NCBI GenBank assembly: GCA_046753625.1
Contig: JBHHUB010000092.1
Location: forward strand, 1-15,370
Length of the DNA: 15,370 nucleotides
From: JADFOB01 sp046753625
GTDB taxonomy: Bacteria > Planctomycetota > Phycisphaerae > UBA1845
Reading direction: 5' to 3'
The translations under genes and the position numbers were made by a program. This document shows positions 1-6,601 of the stretch, one piece after another. The notes beneath the pieces were generated by a model. The model searched no databases and was not told the DNA's origin. It saw only the letters and a list, made by a program, of their open reading frames with translations. Within the stretch, counting starts at the first letter, position 1. Each line of letters begins with the position of its first letter.

Positions 1-1110
1 CCAGCACGTGAATTCAACGTTGCCCTTCGCTCCTCACTTTTGAGCTGCTTCCGAACTGAGCGAAGCAGATCAATCGGACCACGATAAGTCAGACTACGAC
101 GCAGATTACCACAACAGGCAACCCACAGTCAATGCCTTATTGCCACTTTGCGCCAGCTTGCCGACCGGCAAGCGGACCCATAAGTAGACAGGACTCCTTT
201 CCTCCGCCGCACTTCGTCGTAATGCCATCAACCCCGATTGCTACTTTCCCGCGGTCTGCTACCCCAATATGCACAAGCTGCTGTGCAACGGGCCTCCAAA
301 GAAAAGAAGCCGCAGCCGCACGATCAATCCGGCAACCAGACCACCCAGCGTCCTGCGTTACACGAACCGCCAAACGCCGGCGAACGCAGTTCAGGGCACC
401 CCAACCGACGCCAATCCGACCGAGAACGTTACACGATCAATACACTGACGCCCATTCGATAAGGCCGATATTAGCGACCGGCGATTTTCGTGTCAAGACA
501 TTTTCAAAGACTTCTAGAACCGAAAATCCGCATTTTTCCTAGCTTCCAGACCATCTCCCCTATATTAAGGGAGGAACCGCCCCTCCGATGCCCCCTTTCC
601 CGCCGCTCGCTGCATTGGAAACTGCGTTGCTACCTGCCAAGACCGATAAACGCCCTGGCAACGGCGGACGTGTCCGTCGCCGCCCGAGGACGATCGCACC
701 GGCTGCCGTACAAACCATTCCGCGCACCCCCGACTGGATGACATATTCCCGACTGCAGCCACATCGCAAGAACTCCAGTTGTACTGTAATTCCGAGTGCC
801 TATGTCCGTTTCCAGCGCTGCTTGACGTTTCATCACGCGGCCGGCCGGCCTTCATGGCTCGCGGCGGTCGGGATTTCCGGCAAGGATTCTGGATTTGTCG
901 CAGTTTTTTTACAATTTCCGAATTTTCGGACACAGTTGGGGCGGGATTCGACATATACTAGGCTGGTTTCTGTGTTTTGAATGGGGTTCCGCGGAAATTC
1001 GGGTGGCTACCAAACGCACATGCGTCGTTGCGTGGGGACGCTCGTGGCGGGGTACGAATCTCAACGGGCAAATATTATGACAAAGGGGCACGGCTCAGGG
1101 AGTAGGATTG
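1..1110. other. gene-free region upstream of the metalloprotease gene
   Basis: I see no credible gene here. The open frames present are short, overlap each other on both strands, lack a convincing ribosome binding site and encode low-complexity Pro/Arg/Ser-rich peptides matching no family I know. Parts are more A+T-rich than the flanking genes, for example around 480-570 and 900-960. Small structures: a 5-bp inverted repeat TCCGA/TCGGA at 917-930 just after a run of seven T, an isolated TATACT at 954-959 that could be a -10 element but has no good -35 at normal spacing, and a GGCCGGCCGGCC palindrome around 839-850. The region may hold the promoter of the downstream gene and possibly the remains of a decayed gene, but neither is shown. 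Confidence 0.5.
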
Positions 1111-3858
1111 ATGTTAAGTAGGTTGATGATGACGGCCGGGGTTTTCGCGATCTTGATAGGCGCCGCTGCCGGGCTGACCGGAGGTCGCACCCCAGTTGCA
1201 CTGTCACATTCAGTAGTTTCGCAGTCGGCGGATCCGGGAGCGATTGCGGACATGGCGTCGTCGATCTTCCCGCAGGAATTGGAGCGCCTGGTACAGGGTT
1301 CGCATGCGCTGGATCCGGCCCTACCGCGTGATCCTTCGGCCTGGTTGGACCTGAGCCAAGCCTATGGCATCGAGTCGGACCTACTGCCCTGCGGTTGCTT
1401 CGCGCCGGGCACACCGCTGGATGTGATGAGAAACGTCTACAACAACCTCGTTGACGACGGCACTGGTCCGGGGCCCGGTCCGGGCCCGATTGCGTTCAAC
1501 ACCCTCTGCCGTTGGTCCGGAGGAGCCGGAACCCCGAGAGCCCTGACCTGGAGCTTGGCACCCGACGGCGTCTTCATCCCGTCCATCACGGGATTCCCCG
1601 CGGGATCCAACCAGTTGTTCTCACGCATGGACGCGCTGTTCGGCGGAAATCGCGCGTTGTGGATCAGCAAGTTTCAGATGATTTTCGACCGCTGGGAGGA
1701 ACTCGGCGGCACAAGTTACACGCGGCTCAGCGTTGCGGGTCAGGATTGGGATGACGGCGCCACCTGGGGTTCCGCGGGTAGCACCTTTCGCGGTGACGTC
1801 CGAATCGGCATGAAATCCCTTGACGGTGCCAACGGCGTGCTGGCCTTCAATCCATTCCCGTGCAGCTCATTCGCCGGCGATATGGTCTTGGACCGGTGGG
1901 AGGCCTGGCAGAACAGCTTTGGCAATTTCTTGTTCCTGCGCAACGTAGCCGCCCACGAGCATGGCCACGGCATAGGCCTGCTGCACGTGTGCCCGGCGAA
2001 CGAAACCAAGCTGATGGAGCCGTTCATCAGCTTCAACTACGATGGACCGCAGCAGGACGACGTCCGCGGGCAACACTCGCTCTACGGTGACGCATTCGAA
2101 TCGGACAACAGCTCCGGAGCTGCCAACGATTTGGGCGTATTCTCCACGGGGACCACCGTCATCTTCGGCGAGGAGCCGTCGCCGACCATTCCCAGCGGCA
2201 CAAGACTAAGCCTTCACGCCAACGGAACGTTCGACTGGTTCAAGTTTACGATCAACGCCGGACAGCACATGTCCGTCACCGCGCGGCCCATTGGCTCGTT
2301 CTACGATTCGAGTGAGCAGAACTTCAACGGTAGCTGCGGGGCCGGCAATTTCATCAACGCGCTATCGATAGCCGACCTTTCCGTCGAGATCGTAGACGTC
2401 GACGGCTCCACGGTATTGGTCAGCGCGTCGGCGTTGCCGGCCGGGCAAGCGGAAGTGGCTGAAGCGGACCTGCTCAGCGCCGGTACCTATTTCGTTCGCG
2501 TGTTCGAATCCAACAACCCCAGCGAAGTGCAGCTTTATCGGTTGGAAGTCTCGGCCACAGAGCTGGACCCCTGCATCGGCATCCAGTGCGATGACGGCCT
2601 GTTCTGCAACGGCTTGGAAACGTGTGCCAACGGCTTGTGTCATAACGGTAGCTCGCCCTGCGTGCCGCCGGGCGAAGTGTGCGACGAAGCCAACGACATT
2701 TGTACCAACGCGCCGGGCGCCTGCTGCCTGGGCGATGGAACATGCAGCCTCTTCGCCTCCGCGGCAACCTGCGAGAACCAGGCGGGATTCTATTACGGTG
2801 ACGGAACGGATTGCCAAGGGCCGCTGGATCCGCCCTGCCTGGCGGCTGCGGCGAGCATGACCTGTCAATTGGCCACGCCCATCGGCTTTGCCGGAACAAG
2901 CGTCCCTATGGAGATTTTCACCGACACGGTAGCCGGCCTTCAAGGCTATCAGTTTACGGTCACCAGCAACCTGATTTCCGGATCGGGCACGCTGAGCATC
3001 GACTGTTCCCAATGCACGGGCGGCAACAACGAGCCCGACTGCGGCGTACGCATCAATGACACGCGAGGCGATTTCGTCTTTGCCGGAGCGGGGGCCGCGA
3101 TTACGGCGGTCAGTTGCAATATCCAGGCGGGCGGCTCCGTGCTGCTCGGCGGGTCCGTCGACGTGACCCAGCCACCGAGCTACCTGGGCGACGTCTCCCT
3201 CAGTATTTCCGCCGATGCCACCCCCGGCACCGAATTCGAAGTCACGCTTTCGCCCCTGCTCACGGAAACGTTCCTCCAGGATTCAGGAGGTGGCTTCGTC
3301 CCGTTCCAGATTGTCAGTTGCATCCTCACCGTCGCCGATCCGGGAGACTGCTTGCCTCCCGATGTCGTCGCGGAAGGCAGCAAGACGCTGCTCATCACGC
3401 CCGTCGGCGCGGCACCGCAAGCGCTGCTGGTTACAGGTGACTTGGCTGATCCGGACGTCTCGTGCGTTTCGCTCTTTGTGCAGGCAGACCACACGCTCGG
3501 ACCGGACCCGGTCTTTCTAACACCAACGGAGTGGGGCGTCGCGGCCGCCCATGACGCGGCCATCATTCCGAACGCGACCTACAATGTACAAGCGTTCTGC
3601 AGCCCGAACTTCTCGGCACCGGCCTCTGCCACGACCGACATCTTCGGAGACGTCAACGCCAATGGTGTAACGAATCTGGAGGACGTGTTGTTGATCATCC
3701 TGGCATTCCAGGGCGACTTTACCAATGTCTCACTCGAGGCCGCGGACATCAATCCATGTACACCGAACCGAACGGCCAACGTCGCGGATGCCCAGTGGGC
3801 CGTCCTCGCGTTCCAGAACGCGGCCTACTCGGATTTCTGTGCGGCACCCTGCCCCTAG
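1111..3858 (+). CDS. secreted matrixin-like zinc metalloprotease with PPC, Cys-rich, cohesin-like and dockerin-like regions
   Basis: Predicted exported zinc protease of 915 residues. The first ~25 residues form a signal peptide (Arg near the start, then a hydrophobic Ala/Gly/Leu stretch). A (Gly-Pro)4 run lies at 119-126. The catalytic signature HEHGHGIGLLH at 282-292 gives zinc ligands His282, His286 and His292 with Glu283 as catalytic base; Met302 in KLMEP fits the Met-turn of metzincins such as matrixins. About 363-482 resembles a bacterial pre-peptidase C-terminal (PPC) beta domain. About 487-580 is Cys-rich with a GACCLGDGTC module familiar from planctomycete surface proteins. About 584-740 looks cohesin-like. 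About 844-915 is dockerin-like, with GDVNANG and a second Asp/Asn segment. ATG at 1111 follows GGAG with 8-nt spacing; the in-frame TTG at 1108 is less likely. The catalytic motif is clear; substrate is unknown and the cohesin/dockerin calls are from pattern only. Confidence 0.88.
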   Translation: MLSRLMMTAGVFAILIGAAAGLTGGRTPVALSHSVVSQSADPGAIADMASSIFPQELERLVQGSHALDPALPRDPSAWLDLSQAYGIESDLLPCGCFAPGTPLDVMRNVYNNLVDDGTGPGPGPGPIAFNTLCRWSGGAGTPRALTWSLAPDGVFIPSITGFPAGSNQLFSRMDALFGGNRALWISKFQMIFDRWEELGGTSYTRLSVAGQDWDDGATWGSAGSTFRGDVRIGMKSLDGANGVLAFNPFPCSSFAGDMVLDRWEAWQNSFGNFLFLRNVAAHEHGHGIGLLHVCPANETKLMEPFISFNYDGPQQDDVRGQHSLYGDAFESDNSSGAANDLGVFSTGTTVIFGEEPSPTIPSGTRLSLHANGTFDWFKFTINAGQHMSVTARPIGSFYDSSEQNFNGSCGAGNFINALSIADLSVEIVDVDGSTVLVSASALPAGQAEVAEADLLSAGTYFVRVFESNNPSEVQLYRLEVSATELDPCIGIQCDDGLFCNGLETCANGLCHNGSSPCVPPGEVCDEANDICTNAPGACCLGDGTCSLFASAATCENQAGFYYGDGTDCQGPLDPPCLAAAASMTCQLATPIGFAGTSVPMEIFTDTVAGLQGYQFTVTSNLISGSGTLSIDCSQCTGGNNEPDCGVRINDTRGDFVFAGAGAAITAVSCNIQAGGSVLLGGSVDVTQPPSYLGDVSLSISADATPGTEFEVTLSPLLTETFLQDSGGGFVPFQIVSCILTVADPGDCLPPDVVAEGSKTLLITPVGAAPQALLVTGDLADPDVSCVSLFVQADHTLGPDPVFLTPTEWGVAAAHDAAIIPNATYNVQAFCSPNFSAPASATTDIFGDVNANGVTNLEDVLLIILAFQGDFTNVSLEAADINPCTPNRTANVADAQWAVLAFQNAAYSDFCAAPCP

Positions 3859-3885
3859 TTGGTAAGGGCCCCTAGTTGGTAAGGG
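3852..3885 (+). repeat. perfect 17-bp tandem duplication overlapping the stop codon
   Basis: CCCCTAGTTGGTAAGGG occurs at 3852-3868 and again immediately at 3869-3885. The TAG stop of the metalloprotease gene (3856-3858) lies inside the first copy. The second copy lies beyond the stop and does not change the protein. It looks like a simple slippage-type duplication. Confidence 0.9.
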
Positions 3886-3922
3886 GCCTCGTCGGTAACG
3901 CCTGAACCGCAAACATACTCAA

Positions 3923-3965
3923 CGGGCAAGACCGACCTTCAACGGTCGGTCTTGCCCGCTTTGCT
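3923..3965 (+). terminator. strong stem-loop terminator candidate
   Basis: A perfect 15-bp stem has its left arm CGGGCAAGACCGACC at 3923-3937 and its right arm at 3944-3958, around the 6-nt loop TTCAAC. It is followed by CTTTGCTT, a short and interrupted T-rich tail. It lies 65 bp after the stop of the metalloprotease gene and before a long gene-free gap, the right place for a Rho-independent terminator. The weak T tract leaves open an RNA-stability role. Confidence 0.75.
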
Positions 3966-4527
3966 TAGCGCCACCCCATGGCGCGGGCCTCGTGCGACGC
4001 TGCAACGTCAGCCCGTGCAGGGTGCCCCCCCCCCCCCAACCCGCCACACCTTGCGGTCCAGGCTGTTCACGTTGGGGTGTGGCCACACCTGATGGCAGTT
4101 GGGAATGTGCCCGCGCAGGCTTGAATGGCATTGGGGGTCGCCCGACTTGTCCGCACGTGTCTTCGAGACAGCGTCGCGTCAAGCAGTGCCGGGCAAGGCC
4201 CGCCGTGCCGGCCGGGACGTCTCGCGTAGCACGGTCTTCGCCCCAAGCGCACGATCCTCGCCCCAAGCGGGCAGCAACATGTCAGGGCAGGGCAGAGCGA
4301 AGTGGCGCCAGCCGCGTAGCGCTGCCCTGCGCTACCTTGTTTGGCCCCCTTCAGGCGAGTCTTGATTCGCCACTTCAACTCACGGCGTTGCTCAACCGAC
4401 AGCGCTAGTTTCCTGGCCCCTCGGCGTTTTCGGTATCGTCATGCCCGGTAGTCCACGGAACCAAACCGCGTTTCCGCGTCGTGACGCATGGGCAAACTCG
4501 AAAGTAGCGCTGTGGTACTAAGTGCAC
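3966..4527. other. long intergenic region with poly-C tract and small palindromes
   Basis: No convincing gene is present; overlapping frames on both strands encode Arg/Pro/Ala-rich peptides without recognisable domains or good ribosome binding sites. Contents: a run of 13 C at 4025-4037; a perfect 14-bp palindrome GGTGTGGCCACACC at 4076-4089; a small hairpin CGGGC-AAG-GCCCG at 4190-4202; a 12-bp direct repeat TCGCCCCAAGCG at 4238-4249 and 4258-4269 (period 20); and a 7-bp stem GTAGCGC/GCGCTAC at 4316-4335 with a 6-nt loop. I recognised no known structured RNA (no RNase P, tmRNA or SRP hallmarks), but an unannotated RNA cannot be excluded. Confidence 0.5.
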
Positions 4528-4555
4528 TTGACGTGGCCCGACCAACCGGTACATT
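4528..4555 (+). promoter_or_regulatory. candidate sigma-70-type promoter of rplM-rpsI
   Basis: TTGACG at 4528-4533 (5 of 6 to the -35 consensus) and TACATT at 4550-4555 (4 of 6 to the -10 consensus) are separated by 16 bp. Transcription would begin near 4562, leaving a leader of about 43 nt before the rplM start at 4605. The position suits a housekeeping promoter; evidence is sequence match only. Confidence 0.45.
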
Positions 4556-4604
4556 GCACGGCTCGGATGATTGACGGTTTTTTATTTTTCAGGCGATCAA
4601 TGCG

Positions 4605-5048
4605 ATGTCACGCTGCAGGATAGCAAGTTACCAGGCCAAGACGGGGCAAGTTCAACGGGATTGGCATCATGTGGACGCCGATGGGCAAATCCTCGGCCGG
4701 CTCGCGGTTCGTATCGCGACGGTGCTGATGGGCAAGCATCGCCCCACCTACACCGCCCACGTTGATACGGGCGATTTCGTGGTGGTTACCAACGCCCACA
4801 AGATTCGCTTGACGGGCGAGAAGGCCAAGAAAATGGTCTATCCCCGGTACAGCTACTATCCCGGCGGATACAAAGAGACGCCCTTCGAACGCGTGCTCGA
4901 GCGACATCCCGACCGAATACTCCGCGAATCGGTCCGCAGGATGCTTCCGAAAAACGCGCTGGGCAGAAAAATGCTTGGCAAGTTGAAGATCTACGCGAGC
5001 GAAGACCATCCGCACACGGCCCAGCAGCCGAAAGCGTGGGCCTTTTAG
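4605..5048 (+). CDS. rplM: 50S ribosomal protein L13
   Basis: Large-subunit ribosomal protein of 147 residues (E. coli L13 has 142), one of the early assembly proteins binding 23S rRNA. Recognisable conserved segments include RDWHHVDADGQILGRLA near the start, GKHRPTYTAHVDTGDFVVV, the GG-KETPFERVLERHPDRIL stretch, the MLPKNALGRKMLGKLKIY motif and the C-terminal HPHTAQQP. ATG at 4605 keeps a short extension ahead of the conserved RDW; a weak AGG lies about 10 nt upstream. The gene precedes rpsI by 74 bp in the classical rplM-rpsI order, presumably one transcript. Identification is secure; the exact start is moderately certain. Confidence 0.97.
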   Translation: MSRCRIASYQAKTGQVQRDWHHVDADGQILGRLAVRIATVLMGKHRPTYTAHVDTGDFVVVTNAHKIRLTGEKAKKMVYPRYSYYPGGYKETPFERVLERHPDRILRESVRRMLPKNALGRKMLGKLKIYASEDHPHTAQQPKAWAF

Positions 5049-5122
5049 CACTGGGAATCGGCCGGTTGGCGCGAGCCCAGCCGCCGTGGAATGGAAGATG
5101 AAGAAATGGGAGACGACCTGAC

Positions 5123-5638
5123 GTGAGCGACACCCCGAATCCTGATCCGACCCACAACGCGGAGCCGGCGGCAGACGCCGCCGCACCGAGCACCCCCACG
5201 CCGCCGCCAAGTCCGGTCGAATCGCCCAAGCCCAAAAAGTCCGCCCCGGCAGCGCCTTTTGTCTGGGGAACCGGGCGCCGCAAGGCGTCGGTGGCGCGCG
5301 TTCGCATCCGCCCTGGTGACGGGAAATACCTGATCAACAACCGCAAGGTCGACGAGTTCTTCTGCCTGGATAAAGATCGCAACGCCGCGCGTCAGCCGCT
5401 AGAGATCACCGATTCGCTCAAAACCTACGACGTTTTCGTCAACGTCGGTGGTGGTGGCATCACCGGCCAGGCCGGGGCGGTTTTGCTAGGGCTGGCCCGG
5501 GCACTGGTGAAGGCCAATCCTGAACACGAAGCCAAGCTCCGCGAACGGAATCTCTTGCGCCGAGACCCGCGCCGGGTCGAGCGGAAGAAGTACGGTTTGC
5601 GCGGTGCTCGTCGTGCGTACCAGTTCTCGAAGCGCTAG
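5123..5638 (+). CDS. rpsI: 30S ribosomal protein S9 with N-terminal extension
   Basis: Small-subunit ribosomal protein whose C-terminal tail reaches the ribosomal P site. The S9 core begins near residue 48 (WGTGRRKASVARVRI), continues through the Gly-rich VGGGGITGQAGAVLLGLARAL block and ends with KKYGLRGARRAYQFSKR, with the family's typical basic terminus. At 171 residues it exceeds the usual ~130 because of a ~47-residue N-terminal extension rich in Pro, Ala, Ser and acidic residues. GTG at 5123 is preceded by GGGAGA at about 9-nt spacing, so the extension appears to be translated. It follows rplM by 74 bp and probably shares its transcript. Confidence 0.96.
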   Translation: MSDTPNPDPTHNAEPAADAAAPSTPTPPPSPVESPKPKKSAPAAPFVWGTGRRKASVARVRIRPGDGKYLINNRKVDEFFCLDKDRNAARQPLEITDSLKTYDVFVNVGGGGITGQAGAVLLGLARALVKANPEHEAKLRERNLLRRDPRRVERKKYGLRGARRAYQFSKR

Positions 5639-5941
5639 AACATTCCGAGCCGCTTTGGTTTGCGTGCGCGGCCTTGGGAGCGCGCCTCAAGCGAGTTCGC
5701 TGCGCACGGGAAGCGTTCGCGGGGCATTGGGCGGGGCGCAGGCCCATGGCTCAAGGGATGGCGTGTGCGGAAGCCCACGGCCGCCAGGGGGCATGTAGGC
5801 TTGGATTATCTGTTCTGGGCGGGGATTCGCGTATCGAGCGCAGTCCGCCGGCCGAATAGCATCCTGGTCCCAACCATGGGGCGGCTGAAGTACCATCCTT
5901 GGCGACCCCGGAAACAACTCCGGCATGTCGACGTCGATGGC
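5639..5941. other. convergent intergenic region rpsI / PilZ gene
   Basis: A 303-bp gap between the 3' ends of rpsI (+) and the PilZ gene (-). No gene is credible. Weak hairpins only: GCCGC/GCGGC (5649-5653 with 5668-5672) after rpsI, and CCGGA/TCCGG (5908-5912 with 5919-5923) after the PilZ gene. Neither has a T tract, so no terminator can be called firmly. Confidence 0.5.
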
Positions 5942-6316
5942 TTACGAATCTTCGTCGTAGGCGAATTCCAACCCCACATAGTAGCCGCCGTCAACCTCCG
6001 TGCAATGCCTAACGATAGCGCGCCCTTGCAGGCTCACTTCAGGCTCGTGGATGGCCACCAGTAACTTCAACCCCACGGGGAGCGGATCATCGGTCTTGAT
6101 ACCCACGCCGAGCTGGCTCAGGTTGAGGGACGTGGCCAGGACGAGCTGCTCCACACCGCCTTCATCGGGCACCCAAAGCTGAACCGTGCCCGGAAACGGC
6201 CAACGGGGCAGCCGGCGCTTACCTGTTTCGGTGGGCGCCTCTCCGAGCGGACCGCGACCGGTCAACAACTTTGAGACCGCCTTCTTCGTCAGTTTGATGA
6301 ATTCAACAGCTTCCAT
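5942..6316 (-). CDS. PilZ-domain protein, probable c-di-GMP receptor
   Basis: Small soluble protein of 124 residues, mostly one PilZ domain. Both c-di-GMP-binding motifs are visible: RxxxR as RRLPR at 34-38, and NxSxxG as NLSQLG at 65-70; the remainder fits the PilZ beta barrel, ending in GGYYVGLEF. PilZ proteins bind cyclic di-GMP and alter motility, polysaccharide or other envelope outputs; the partner here is unknown. I chose ATG at 6316 because GAGGGAG lies 6 nt upstream on the minus strand. A longer in-frame version starting with GTG at 6451 would add 45 residues without recognisable features. It lies 285 bp downstream of the rseP-like gene, same strand, and may be transcribed separately. 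Confidence 0.87.
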   Translation of the reverse strand: MEAVEFIKLTKKAVSKLLTGRGPLGEAPTETGKRRLPRWPFPGTVQLWVPDEGGVEQLVLATSLNLSQLGVGIKTDDPLPVGLKLLVAIHEPEVSLQGRAIVRHCTEVDGGYYVGLEFAYDEDS

Positions 6317-6527
6317 TGCCGCTCCCTCGGGGTTCATTCGCATTCGAGCTTCATCGAATTCATCGGACCGGTTCGTCAAAGACTTGCCCAGAGATTTGGT
6401 GAGCGGGTTATCGGCGGTCGGGTCCAATAATGCCGGCCATTGGGCTCGCACGCGGCGTTGCCTCTACGGCTGTGTCCAGCATGTCTAGATGGGGTTGACT
6501 CGGTCACATGCGGTCGAGCCTCCTCGG

Positions 6528-6562
6528 CTGGGCGATTGCCCAGATTCAGCGGTCGGCCGCTG
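6528..6562 (-). terminator. pair of short hairpins after the rseP-like gene
   Basis: Two adjacent 6-bp stems with 4-nt loops: CTGGGC/GCCCAG at 6528-6543 and CAGCGG/CCGCTG at 6547-6562. They begin 40 bp past the stop of the rseP-like gene, on the path toward the PilZ gene. There is no T tract, so they may be a weak terminator, an RNA end-protecting structure or chance. Confidence 0.35.
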
Positions 6563-6601
6563 TGCTACAGGCGGATTCCCATCAAACAAGCGTTGACAGA
6601 G

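Noticed and set aside
132..542. Plus-strand open frame of 136 codons
   Set aside because: Pro/Arg/Ser-rich translation, overlapping frames on both strands, no ribosome binding site and no domain.
1459..1488. Short GC-rich repeat GGTCCGGGGCCC-type
   Set aside because: It simply encodes a (Gly-Pro)4 linker within the metalloprotease gene, not a separate DNA element.
3992..4408. Plus-strand open frame of 138 codons across the poly-C run
   Set aside because: Low-complexity translation, competing minus-strand frames over the same bases and no family resemblance; dependent on the exact length of the C run.
4571..4576. TTGACG as -35 of a second rplM promoter
   Set aside because: No acceptable -10 lies 15-19 bp downstream, and transcription would begin past the rplM start.
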